Below, piece after piece: positions 1 to 6,032 of a stretch of 13,131 nucleotides of DNA; the first letter of the stretch is position 1; the number at the start of each line of letters is the position of its first letter. Origin of the DNA: Actinomycetes bacterium (lineage in GTDB: Bacteria > Actinomycetota > Actinomycetes > Actinomycetales > Microbacteriaceae); assembly GCA_023451265.1 (NCBI GenBank), contig JAEYAG010000235.1:1-13131 (forward strand), written 5' to 3'. The notes under the pieces were generated by a model. It was not told the origin of the DNA, ran no database searches, and worked only from the letters and a program-made list of their open reading frames with translations. The translations under genes and the position numbers were made by a program.

Positions 1-117
1 CAGATCAGCGAGGTCATCCTGCAGCTGAGCGTCGAGACGCGCGGCGAAGAGCACCGCGCGCACGTCATCAGCGTGCTCGAGGAGGCGGGCTTCACCCCCC
101 GCGTCGTGCAGGACTGA
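1..117 (+). CDS. ilvA: Threonine ammonia-lyase, C-terminal end (partial)
   Basis: Only the last 38 codons are present, reading in frame 1 from the window edge to a TGA. The peptide (VILQLSVETRGEEH, then HVISVLEEAGF) has the beta-strand/helix pattern of an ACT-type regulatory domain as found at the end of threonine ammonia-lyases that deaminate threonine to 2-oxobutanoate for isoleucine synthesis. The position next to greA fits my recollection of Microbacteriaceae gene order. With so little sequence, another ACT-domain protein cannot be excluded. The gene converges on greA, leaving an 80-bp gap (118-197) with four GATGC-type motifs and no convincing terminator hairpin. Confidence 0.6.
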   Translation, partial: QISEVILQLSVETRGEEHRAHVISVLEEAGFTPRVVQD

Positions 118-197
118 CGCGCCGCACGTGACCTGATGCGGGGGCGGGATGCCGGATGCGATGACGGATGCCGCAGCGCGCCGTCACCGCGCCCCGG

Positions 198-686
198 TCA
201 CTGCCCGGTGTAGGTGTCGACCTTGATGATCTCGACGGCGATCTCGCGGCCGTTGGGCGCGGTGTACGAGGTCTTCTCGCCCTCGGCGAGGCCGAGGATC
301 GCCGCGCCCAGCGGCGACGCCTCGCTGTAGACGTCGAGCTCCGAGCCGGCGGCGATCTCACGGCTGCCGAGGAGGAACACCTCTTCGCCGCCGGCGACGA
401 TCGCGGTGACGACGGTGCCGCTGCGGACGGTGCCGTCCGACTCGGGCGCCTCGCCCACCACGGCGTCCTTCAGCAGCTGCTGCAGGGTGCGGATGCGGGC
501 CTCCTGCTTGCCCTGCTCGTCCTTCGCCGCGTGGTAGCCGCCGTTCTCCTTGAGGTCGCCCTCTTCGCGCGCCGCCTCGATGCGCTTGGCGATCTCCTCG
601 CGTCCCGTCGTCGACAGGTGCTCCAGCTCGGCGGCGAGCCGGTCGTAGGCGTCCTGGGTGAGGAAGGTCTCCGTGTTCTCGGGCAC
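198..686 (-). CDS. greA: Transcription elongation factor GreA
   Basis: This 162-residue protein has the full GreA length. GreA enters the RNA polymerase secondary channel and stimulates cleavage of backtracked RNA, rescuing stalled elongation complexes. Residues 1-78 form the N-terminal coiled coil. The tip motif GDLKENGGYHAAKDEQG carries the two acidic residues (D44 and E47) that in this family hold the catalytic magnesium. Residues 85-162 form the FKBP-like C-terminal domain, ending in the usual LGLAEGEKTSY...NGREIAVEII pattern. The GTG start at 686 is preceded by a strong Shine-Dalgarno sequence, AAGGAG, with 5 nt spacing. The gene lies downstream of DUF4307 on the same strand, separated by a structured leader of about 118 nt. 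Identity is secure. Confidence 0.97.
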   Translation of the reverse strand: MPENTETFLTQDAYDRLAAELEHLSTTGREEIAKRIEAAREEGDLKENGGYHAAKDEQGKQEARIRTLQQLLKDAVVGEAPESDGTVRSGTVVTAIVAGGEEVFLLGSREIAAGSELDVYSEASPLGAAILGLAEGEKTSYTAPNGREIAVEIIKVDTYTGQ

Positions 687-710
687 GTCGTCTCCTTGGT
701 CGAGTCGGGT

Positions 711-751
711 CGAGTCCGGCGGACTCGTCCGGGCGGCATCGCGCCGCCCGG
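711..751 (-). promoter_or_regulatory. Two tandem hairpins in the DUF4307-greA gap / greA leader
   Basis: Reading the minus strand toward greA, first comes a perfect 9-bp GC stem (arms 729-737 and 743-751, loop of 5 nt). It is followed almost directly by a second inverted repeat, CGAGTCCG/CGGACTCG, with one central base (711-727). The greA Shine-Dalgarno sequence follows about 15 nt later. No U-run follows either stem. The first hairpin could be a U-less terminator for DUF4307, or both could be folded leader structure of the greA mRNA. The only AT-rich spot upstream (about 753-765) may hold a greA promoter, which would place both hairpins inside the leader. Confidence 0.5.
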
Positions 752-804
752 GGTGTAAGCCAAACGCCCCGGCAGCAGCCAGGGCGCGTGTATGTCGGAT
801 CAGC

Positions 805-1209
805 CTACGGGATCCAGCAGGAGGGCACCAAACCGGTCGTCGCCTCCGCCGTGGTCGGTACCGTCTCGCTGAACCGGCGGGTGTGGGCGGGGTCGGCGGG
901 GTACTCCACGACCCGCCAGCCCACGATGCCGTGCTCGGTGTCTTGCGCCTCGATGATGCACGTCACCGGCTCGCCCTGCCGCAGGGTCACCTGGAAGTCG
1001 ACGGTCACGCGGTGCGCGTCGACGAGATGGAATCCCGTCACGTCGATGTCCACGGCATCCGTCGTCTGCGCCACCGTGGTCCAGCCGAGGTAGCCCACGG
1101 CGGCGACAGCGACCGCGCCGACGCCGATCCATGCCCAGCGACGACCGCGGCTGCCGCGGGCGCGGCCGTAGCGATCGTCGAGCTCCTGCTGGGTGCGGGT
1201 GAGAGTCAT
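805..1209 (-). CDS. DUF4307 family single-pass membrane protein
   Basis: The product has 134 residues. A short basic, polar N-terminus (residues 1-24) precedes one membrane segment (about 25-46), and then an extracytoplasmic beta-rich domain of about 85 residues. Two cysteines, C84 in PVTCIIEAQ and C131 near the end in LVPSCWIP, are the only ones present and could form a disulfide outside the membrane. The sequence matches my memory of DUF4307, whose mycobacterial member (Rv1081c) also sits beside greA. The molecular function is unknown. The ATG at 1209 has no clear Shine-Dalgarno sequence. A TAGAAC hexamer lies 12 nt upstream, so the mRNA leader may be only a few nucleotides long. It is divergent from the small membrane gene at 1272. 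Confidence 0.8.
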   Translation of the reverse strand: MTLTRTQQELDDRYGRARGSRGRRWAWIGVGAVAVAAVGYLGWTTVAQTTDAVDIDVTGFHLVDAHRVTVDFQVTLRQGEPVTCIIEAQDTEHGIVGWRVVEYPADPAHTRRFSETVPTTAEATTGLVPSCWIP

Positions 1210-1271
1210 GGCATTCCCGAGGTTCTAGGCTGGACTTCCAGGCTATGCGCTCTGCGCGGAACTGAGGAACG

Positions 1272-1565
1272 ATGCCCGAACTGCCGCTCGCACTCCTGCG
1301 AGCCGCCACGGCGACGCCGTCGCCCACCCCGACCTACGACCCCGACAGCATCACGCCGGGATTCGCCGGATTCGTCGCGATCGCGCTGCTGGCGGTCGTC
1401 GTCATCTTCCTCATCATCGACATGCTCCGCCGCATCCGCCGCGCGGGCTACCGCGCTGAGATCCGCGAAGAGCTCGATGCCGAGGAGGAGGCCGCCCGGC
1501 AGGCGGAGGAGGCCACCCGGGCCAGCGACGTCGACGATCAGGACATCGACCCGCAGCAGCGCTGA
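1272..1565 (+). CDS. Small single-pass membrane protein (97 aa)
   Basis: The gene encodes a 97-residue protein with a Thr/Pro-rich outer N-terminus (ATATPSPTPTYDP), one strong hydrophobic helix (residues 31-50), a basic stop-transfer stretch (RRIRRAGYR), and a cytoplasmic tail very rich in Glu, Asp and Ala (about 65-97) that is likely helical. The ATG has a good Shine-Dalgarno sequence (GAGGAA, ending 2-3 nt before it). Size, topology and position between DUF4307 and the hemolysin III gene match the mycobacterial Rv1083-type protein as I recall it. No function is known to me. In mycobacteria the neighbouring gene is mca, which is missing here. The stop codon lies inside the stem of a shared hairpin. 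Confidence 0.8.
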   Translation: MPELPLALLRAATATPSPTPTYDPDSITPGFAGFVAIALLAVVVIFLIIDMLRRIRRAGYRAEIREELDAEEEAARQAEEATRASDVDDQDIDPQQR

Positions 1566-1597
1566 ACGCGCGGCGGCGACGCGCGCCGCGCGTTCAG
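1562..1597. terminator. Bidirectional hairpin containing both stop codons
   Basis: Arms 1562-1575 and 1584-1597 pair perfectly over 14 bp with an 8-nt loop. The outer part of each arm contains the TGA of one of the two convergent genes: the small membrane gene at 1563-1565, and hemolysin III on the minus strand at 1596-1594. The structure is symmetric and can end transcripts from both sides. There is no T-run on either side, which is common for actinobacterial hairpin terminators. The pairing is seen directly; termination activity is inferred. Confidence 0.75.
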
Positions 1598-2328
1598 GAG
1601 GCGCCGAGCGAGGGCCGGAGCGGGTCGAGCGCGATCAGCAGGCACGCCGTCCAGTGGCAGAGGAAGGCCAGCACTGTGCAGACGTGGAAGATCTCGTGGA
1701 ATCCGAAGTGGCCGGGCCACGGGTTCGGCTTCTTCATCGCGTAGACGATCGCGCCGCCGGTGTAGAGCAGGCCGCCGACGATCACGAGGATCATCATGGC
1801 GAGGTTCGCGTTCATCAGGTCGACGAGATACATCACCGCCGCCCAGCCGAGCAGCAGGTACAGCGCCACGTAGAGCCAGCGCGGCGCATGGATCCAGAAG
1901 ACACGGAACAGGATGCCGGCGAGCGCGCCCGACCACACCAGTACTAGCAGCAGCGTCCCCTTGCCCGGTGGCAGGGCGAGCACGGCGATCGGGGTGTAGG
2001 TGCCCGCGATCAGCAGCAGGATGTTGGCGTGGTCGATGCGCTTGAGCACCGCCTTGGTCGTCGGCCCCCAGTCGAACCGGTGGTACAGCGCGGAGTTGCC
2101 GAACAGCAGCAGCGAGGTCGCCATGAACACCGCGGCGGCCCACTTCGCTGCCGCGCCCTCGGCGACGACGATGAGCACGATCCCGGCGGCGATTGCGACG
2201 GGGAAAGTGCCGGCGTGGATCCAGCCGCGCCAGGTCGGCCGCAGTTCGACCTGCGCGCTGACGGACGCGGCTTCGAGAAGGGGAAGCTGGGGCATCTCGG
2301 CGCCCTCGTCGTGCGTGGCTCGGGTCAC
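1594..2328 (-). CDS. Hemolysin III / PAQR-family integral membrane protein
   Basis: This is a seven-helix membrane protein of about 244 residues, or 233 if started at the ATG at 2295. Numbering from that ATG, the PAQR motifs are clear: SALYH (S68, H72), DHANI (D88, H89), and late in the protein FHEIFH (H200, H204). The three histidines H72, H200 and H204 are the expected zinc ligands of this family, whose founding members were named for haemolytic activity but whose bacterial role is unclear. I prefer the GTG at 2328 because a TATGCT hexamer ends 7 nt before it, a leaderless arrangement. The ATG at 2295 has only a modest GAGG eight bases upstream. The gene is divergent from the prenyltransferase gene at 2416 and corresponds in position to mycobacterial Rv1085c. 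Confidence 0.9.
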   Translation of the reverse strand: MTRATHDEGAEMPQLPLLEAASVSAQVELRPTWRGWIHAGTFPVAIAAGIVLIVVAEGAAAKWAAAVFMATSLLLFGNSALYHRFDWGPTTKAVLKRIDHANILLLIAGTYTPIAVLALPPGKGTLLLVLVWSGALAGILFRVFWIHAPRWLYVALYLLLGWAAVMYLVDLMNANLAMMILVIVGGLLYTGGAIVYAMKKPNPWPGHFGFHEIFHVCTVLAFLCHWTACLLIALDPLRPSLGAS

Positions 2329-2340
2329 GGCATGAGCATA
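2329..2340 (-). promoter_or_regulatory. -10 element TATGCT for a leaderless hemolysin III mRNA
   Basis: On the minus strand TATGCT occupies 2340-2335, then 6 nt, then the GTG at 2328. This places the expected transcription start on or next to the start codon. No TTGACA-like -35 is visible. The hexamer overlaps the first direct-repeat copy (2337-2345) of the adjoining palindrome region. Confidence 0.55.
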
Positions 2341-2375
2341 CGCCGGGGTGCATGCCCGGGCATGCACATACGCCG
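2337..2375. repeat. 20-nt perfect palindrome flanked by 9-nt direct repeats
   Basis: The palindrome gtgcatgcccgggcatgcac lies at 2348-2367. The direct repeat CATACGCCG occurs at 2337-2345 and 2367-2375, so the copies are 30 bp apart, about three helical turns. The array lies between the two divergent start signals (hemolysin III at 2328 and the prenyltransferase at 2416) and touches the -10 of the former. It looks like an operator for a dimeric regulator controlling one or both genes. No regulator gene is adjacent and the site matches no operator that I know. Confidence 0.5.
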
Positions 2376-2403
2376 TCCCGGATGGGCACGCGCGTCGGCG
2401 CGA

Positions 2404-2415
2404 TAGCGTAGGGGC
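2404..2415 (+). promoter_or_regulatory. -10 element TAGCGT for a leaderless prenyltransferase mRNA
   Basis: TAGCGT at 2404-2409 is followed by 6 nt and then the GTG at 2416. There is no usable Shine-Dalgarno sequence apart from GGGG directly before the GTG. A -35 hexamer is not recognisable. Confidence 0.5.
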
Positions 2416-3201
2416 GTGACACCGACCGGCGCGGGCGAGGGCAAGGGCTTCCTGTATCGCCTCTACAGCTCGCGGCTGCGCCGCGCGCTGACCCCCGAGA
2501 CGGTGCCGCACCACGTCGCGATGATGATCGACGGCAACCGCCGCTGGGCGCGGCAGTACGGCTTCGCGACCGTCGCCGACGGGCACCGCGCCGGCGCCGC
2601 CAAGATGCACGAGTTCCTGCGCTGGTGCGATGACCTCGGCATCCGCGTGGTCTCGCTGTATCTGCTGTCCACCGACAATCTGCGCAAGCGCGATTCGCAG
2701 GAGCTCGCCGACCTCATCGAGATCATCGCCGAGCTCGCCGACGAGCTCTCCCACGAGCCGGGCTGGCGCGTGCAGCACGTCGGCCGCGACGACATCCTGC
2801 CGCCGGACCTCGCGCGGGTGCTTCGGACCGCGGAGGAACGCACCGCGGGCAACACCGGCCTGCACGTCAATCTCGCCGTGGGCTACGGCGGGCGCGGCGA
2901 GATCGTCGATGCCGTGCGGAGCATCATCGCACAGCACCAGCAGAGCGGCGGCTCGCTCGAGGACCTCGCCGCCAGCCTCACGCCCGAGCAGATCGGCGAG
3001 CACCTCTACACCGGCGGGCAGCCCGATCCCGACCTCGTCATCCGCACGTCGGGTGAGCAGCGGCTGAGCGACTTCCTGCTGTGGCAGTCGGCGCACTCGG
3101 AGTTCTACTTCGTGGAGGCCCTCGGCCCCGACCTCCGCGAGGTGGACTTCCTCCGCGCGATCCGCGACTACGCGACGCGCGACCGCCGTTTCGGCGGCTG
3201 A
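2416..3201 (+). CDS. cis-Prenyltransferase (UppS family, probably short-chain Z-isoprenyl diphosphate synthase)
   Basis: The 261-residue enzyme joins IPP units in cis to an allylic diphosphate. Signatures are complete: HVAMMIDGNRRWAR with the catalytic aspartate D39, DGHRAG at 55-60, SLYLLSTDNL at 80-89, and the C-terminal block at 210-232 with R210, S212, R216 and E229 that binds IPP and magnesium. At the position equivalent to E. coli UppS A69, which controls product length, this protein has leucine (L83). The mycobacterial Rv1086 enzyme, which makes Z,E-farnesyl diphosphate, also has leucine there as I recall. A short (C15-type) product is therefore more likely than undecaprenyl diphosphate, and a separate long-chain synthase should exist elsewhere in the genome. 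Its position matches Rv1086. The leaderless GTG fixes the start. Confidence 0.9.
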   Translation: MTPTGAGEGKGFLYRLYSSRLRRALTPETVPHHVAMMIDGNRRWARQYGFATVADGHRAGAAKMHEFLRWCDDLGIRVVSLYLLSTDNLRKRDSQELADLIEIIAELADELSHEPGWRVQHVGRDDILPPDLARVLRTAEERTAGNTGLHVNLAVGYGGRGEIVDAVRSIIAQHQQSGGSLEDLAASLTPEQIGEHLYTGGQPDPDLVIRTSGEQRLSDFLLWQSAHSEFYFVEALGPDLREVDFLRAIRDYATRDRRFGG

Positions 3202-3231
3202 TCGCGGCTTCGTCGCCCCTCGCTTCGCCAC

Positions 3232-3251
3232 GGGCGGCGGGGGCGCCGCCC
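3232..3251 (+). terminator. Possible weak GC hairpin after the prenyltransferase gene
   Basis: The 7-bp stem GGGCGGC/GCCGCCC has a 6-nt loop and lies 31 nt after the stop at 3201, within the 85-bp gap before the next gene. There is no T-run. In such GC-rich DNA, short stems like this arise easily by chance, so this is only a candidate. Confidence 0.3.
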
Positions 3252-3282
3252 TCCGCCGCCCTCCCTGGTGCGCGTGGAGTGA

Positions 3283-3295
3283 AACAATGGCAGGC
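3283..3295 (+). promoter_or_regulatory. -10-like AACAAT upstream of an alternative GTG start
   Basis: AACAAT (3283-3288; one mismatch to the TANNNT pattern) is followed by 7 nt and the in-frame GTG at 3296, the spacing seen at other genes here. It overlaps the ATG at 3287, so the hexamer and the ATG are competing readings of the same bases. Confidence 0.4.
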
Positions 3296-4459
3296 GTGAG
3301 TGAACTGGAACCGCTGATCGAGACGTTCGACGCCGCCGCCGGATATCTCGACTGGGCGGCGTTCGGCCCGCTCTCTCCCGCGGTGCGCGCCGAGATGAAC
3401 GCGGACGCCGCGCTCCTCGGCACCGGTCGGCGCGCCGGCATCGACCTCGTCGCCTCGCGCGTGGACGAAGCCCGCGATCTGGTCGCCACCGTCCTCGGCT
3501 GCGCCGTCGACGAGGTCGTCCTGCAGCCCTCGACGACGCACGGTCTCACCCACGCGATGCAGGGGCTGACCGGGGACGTGCTGGTGTCGGCGCAGGAGTT
3601 CCCTGCGCTGCGGGTCACTGCGCGCCGCGCGCAGGACGCGCGCGGTCTCCTGACGGTGCGCGAGATCGACCCGCCCGACGGCATCGTCACCGTCGACGCC
3701 GTGGCCGCAGCCCTCACCGACGACGTCACCGCCGTCGCCGTCAGCCTCGTCGACTTCCGCACCGGAGCCCTCGCCGACCTGCCGGGGCTGCGCGAGCTCA
3801 TCGGCGATCGCCTGCTGATCGTCGACGCCGTGCAGGGCTTCGGCGTCGTGGATGTGGACTGGGCGGCCGCCGACGTCGTGTGCGGCAACGGGTACAAGTG
3901 GCTGCGGGCCGGTCGCGGCACGGGATTCGCGCGCTTCTCGGACCGCGCGCGCGAGCGCATCGAGCCGGTGCTGTCGGGCATCTCCGGAATGCAGGGCGAC
4001 GCGGCCACGACGGGCTTCCCGCCGCCGCTGCCGACGGCCGGCGCGTACTCGATCGCGCCGAGCGACCCGCTGGCCGCGTCGCGTCTCGCGGTGGCCGTGC
4101 GCGATGTGGTGGATGCCGGCATCCCCGCCGTCGCGGCCGAGCTGCGCGCCCGCGCACAGGACGTCATGAACCTCGCCGACCGCTACGCCGTTCCGGTGCT
4201 CACGCCCCGCGACCGGCACGCCGGCATCGTGACGCTGCTGCCGGATCCGCAGGACGCGGCGCCTCTCGCGGCGGCTCTCGCCAACCACGGGGTCACGGTC
4301 ACCGCCCGCGGCGCCACGATCCGGGTGTCGCCGCACATCGGCACCGGCGCCGACAGCCTGCAGCTGCTCGGCGACGCGCTGGCTCAGGTGGCGACGACGC
4401 GGGTCGTCGTGATCGACGCGCCCACCGGCGAACTCGATCTCGGCGCTCTCGAAAGTTAA
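3287..4459 (+). CDS. Class V aminotransferase-fold PLP enzyme, substrate unknown
   Basis: A 390-residue fold-type I PLP enzyme of the class V (cysteine desulfurase/kynureninase-like) group. Seen in the sequence: the phosphate-binding stretch QPSTTHGLTHA (about 80-90), EFPALRV (104-110), the pyridine-nitrogen aspartate in VDAVQG (D180, with Q183), the Schiff-base lysine in GNGYKWLRAGRGTGF (K204), and a likely carboxylate-binding arginine in GATIRVSPH near the end. The active-site cysteine loop of cysteine desulfurases is absent, so sulfur transfer from cysteine by the usual mechanism is unlikely. The ATG at 3287 has GGAG 7 nt upstream. The GTG at 3296 is an equally good leaderless alternative. 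No biosynthetic partner is adjacent. A lyase such as EgtE, an epimerase or an aminotransferase all remain possible. Confidence 0.85.
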   Translation: MAGVSELEPLIETFDAAAGYLDWAAFGPLSPAVRAEMNADAALLGTGRRAGIDLVASRVDEARDLVATVLGCAVDEVVLQPSTTHGLTHAMQGLTGDVLVSAQEFPALRVTARRAQDARGLLTVREIDPPDGIVTVDAVAAALTDDVTAVAVSLVDFRTGALADLPGLRELIGDRLLIVDAVQGFGVVDVDWAAADVVCGNGYKWLRAGRGTGFARFSDRARERIEPVLSGISGMQGDAATTGFPPPLPTAGAYSIAPSDPLAASRLAVAVRDVVDAGIPAVAAELRARAQDVMNLADRYAVPVLTPRDRHAGIVTLLPDPQDAAPLAAALANHGVTVTARGATIRVSPHIGTGADSLQLLGDALAQVATTRVVVIDAPTGELDLGALES

Positions 4460-4624
4460 CGTCCCCGTCATCTCCGCGCGGCGTGTCGCGGATGCTGCCG
4501 ACCCCCGGGCGGACGTACGTTCATCACATCGGGCAAGGCGCCCGGTCGGGTCGGCCTTCCACTGACTCGTGGCTCACGGCCGACTCGAGATTTCCGGGTG
4601 AGACCCCCGGGGCGGGAGCGGGTT

Positions 4625-5980
4625 GTGACCACACGAGCACCACAGCAGCAGCGGCAGATCCAGCGGCACGACGCGGACTACGCCGATGAGGACCTCCGCA
4701 CCTACGTGCTGGACACGTCGGTCCTGCTGAGCGATCCCCGGGCCTTCTTCCGGTTCGCGGAGCATTCCGTCGTCGTCCCGGTCGTGGTGGTGACCGAGCT
4801 CGAGGGCAAGCGGCACGACCCGGAGATCGGCTACTTCGCCCGTCAGGCGCTGCGCCACCTCGACGAGCTGCGGGTGGAGCACGGTCGCCTGGACTTCTCG
4901 GTGCCCGTCGGCGACGGCGGCACCCTGCGGGTCGAGCTCACCAACACCGACCCGACGGTCCTGCCCGCCGGTATGCGGCTGGGCGACAACGACACGCGCA
5001 TCCTCGCCGTCGCCATGCATCTCGCGCAGGAGGGGCAGGAGGTCACCGTCGTCTCCAAGGATCTGCCGATGCGCGTGAAGGCCGCATCCCTCGGCATCCA
5101 CGCGGAGGAGTACCTCGCCGAGCAGGCCGTGGACAGCGGCTGGACGGGCATCGCCGAGATCGACGTGTCGGGCGACGAGATCAGCGATCTCTACGAGAGC
5201 GAGGTCGCCGCCGGCGAGGAGGTCAAGGGACTGCCCGTGAACACCGGCCTCGTCATCCACTCCGAGCGGGGGTCGGCCCTCGGGCGCGTCACCGGCGACG
5301 GCGAGTACCGCCTGGTCCGCGGCGACCGCGACGTGTTCGGGCTGCACGGCCGCTCGGCCGAGCAGCGCATCGCGATCGACCTGCTGCTGGACCCCGAGGT
5401 CGGCATCGTGTCCCTCGGCGGGCGCGCCGGCACCGGCAAGAGCGCGCTCGCGCTGTGCGCGGGTCTGGAAGCGGTGCTGGAGCGGCAGCAGCAGAAGAAG
5501 ATCATCGTCTTCCGGCCGCTGTTCGCCGTCGGCGGGCAGGAGCTCGGCTACCTGCCCGGCGACCAGGCCGAGAAGATGAACCCGTGGGGGCAGGCGGTGT
5601 TCGACACCCTCGGGTCGGTCGTCTCGGGCAACGTCCTGGAGGAGGTCGTCGCCCGCGGACTGCTCGAGGTCATGCCGCTCACCCACATCCGCGGCCGCTC
5701 GCTGCACGACGCGTTCGTGATCGTCGACGAGGCCCAGTCGCTCGAGCGCAACGTGCTGCTGACGGTGCTCAGCCGCATGGGGCAGAACTCCCGCGTCGTG
5801 CTGACCCATGACGTCGGGCAGCGCGACAACCTGCGCGTCGGCCGCCACGACGGCATCGCCTCGGTCATCGAGACCCTCAAGGGCCACGGCCTGTTCGGGC
5901 ATGTCACGCTCACGCGCTCCGAGCGCTCGGCGATCGCGGCGCTCGTGACCGACCTGCTGGAGCAGGGGGAGCTCAGCTGA
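4625..5980 (+). CDS. PIN-PhoH protein (PhoH2-type RNase/ATPase)
   Basis: The 451-residue protein fuses an N-terminal PIN ribonuclease domain (about 24-155) to a PhoH P-loop ATPase (about 240-451). The PIN domain keeps its acidic metal-binding residues: D30 in YVLDTSVLL, E58/E60 in TELEGKR, D121/D123 in GDNDTRILA, and D146 in VVSKDLPM. The ATPase has Walker A GGRAGTGKS (K272), Walker B FVIVDEAQ (D368, E369) and VVLTHDVGQRD (392-401). Mycobacterial PhoH2 of this architecture unwinds and cleaves RNA using ATP. The GTG at 4625 is chosen because GGAG lies 6 nt upstream and the protein then begins MTTRAPQQQ. A GTG at 4598 would add nine residues. Its position relative to fumC, xse and ispH matches Rv1095. 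A CTGACT/GAGATT pair (4562-4567, 4587-4592) is a weak promoter candidate. Confidence 0.92.
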   Translation: MTTRAPQQQRQIQRHDADYADEDLRTYVLDTSVLLSDPRAFFRFAEHSVVVPVVVVTELEGKRHDPEIGYFARQALRHLDELRVEHGRLDFSVPVGDGGTLRVELTNTDPTVLPAGMRLGDNDTRILAVAMHLAQEGQEVTVVSKDLPMRVKAASLGIHAEEYLAEQAVDSGWTGIAEIDVSGDEISDLYESEVAAGEEVKGLPVNTGLVIHSERGSALGRVTGDGEYRLVRGDRDVFGLHGRSAEQRIAIDLLLDPEVGIVSLGGRAGTGKSALALCAGLEAVLERQQQKKIIVFRPLFAVGGQELGYLPGDQAEKMNPWGQAVFDTLGSVVSGNVLEEVVARGLLEVMPLTHIRGRSLHDAFVIVDEAQSLERNVLLTVLSRMGQNSRVVLTHDVGQRDNLRVGRHDGIASVIETLKGHGLFGHVTLTRSERSAIAALVTDLLEQGELS

Positions 5981-5986
5981 CCAGCT

Positions 5987-6016
5987 GTGACCCCGGGGCG
6001 TCGGCCTCGGGGTCAC
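5987..6016. terminator. 13-bp hairpin between convergent phoH2-type and response-regulator genes
   Basis: Arms 5987-5999 and 6004-6016 pair over 13 bp with a single G-U and a GTCG tetraloop. The stem starts 7 nt after the PhoH stop and ends 17 nt before the response-regulator stop on the other strand. Being nearly symmetric, it can serve both genes. There is no T-run on either side. Confidence 0.7.
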
Positions 6017-6032
6017 GGCCCTCGCGGTGGCA

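Noticed and set aside
1230..1241. Small inverted repeat CTGGA-CT-TCCAG between the divergent DUF4307 and small membrane genes
   Set aside because: Only 5 bp per arm with no supporting second copy, which is within chance expectation for a gap of this size.
1594..4167. A very long minus-strand open frame (857 codons) covering hemolysin III and running antisense through the prenyltransferase and aminotransferase genes
   Set aside because: Only the part from 2328 to 1594 encodes recognisable protein. The rest is antisense to well-supported genes and has the Arg/Ser/Pro/Thr-rich look of high-GC shadow frames.
4490..4689. Short open frame overlapping the start of the PIN-PhoH gene, considered as a possible antitoxin
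   Set aside because: Third-position GC is about 75 %, well below neighbouring genes. It has no Shine-Dalgarno sequence or leaderless signal, and most of its 3' half is a second frame of the PhoH coding region.
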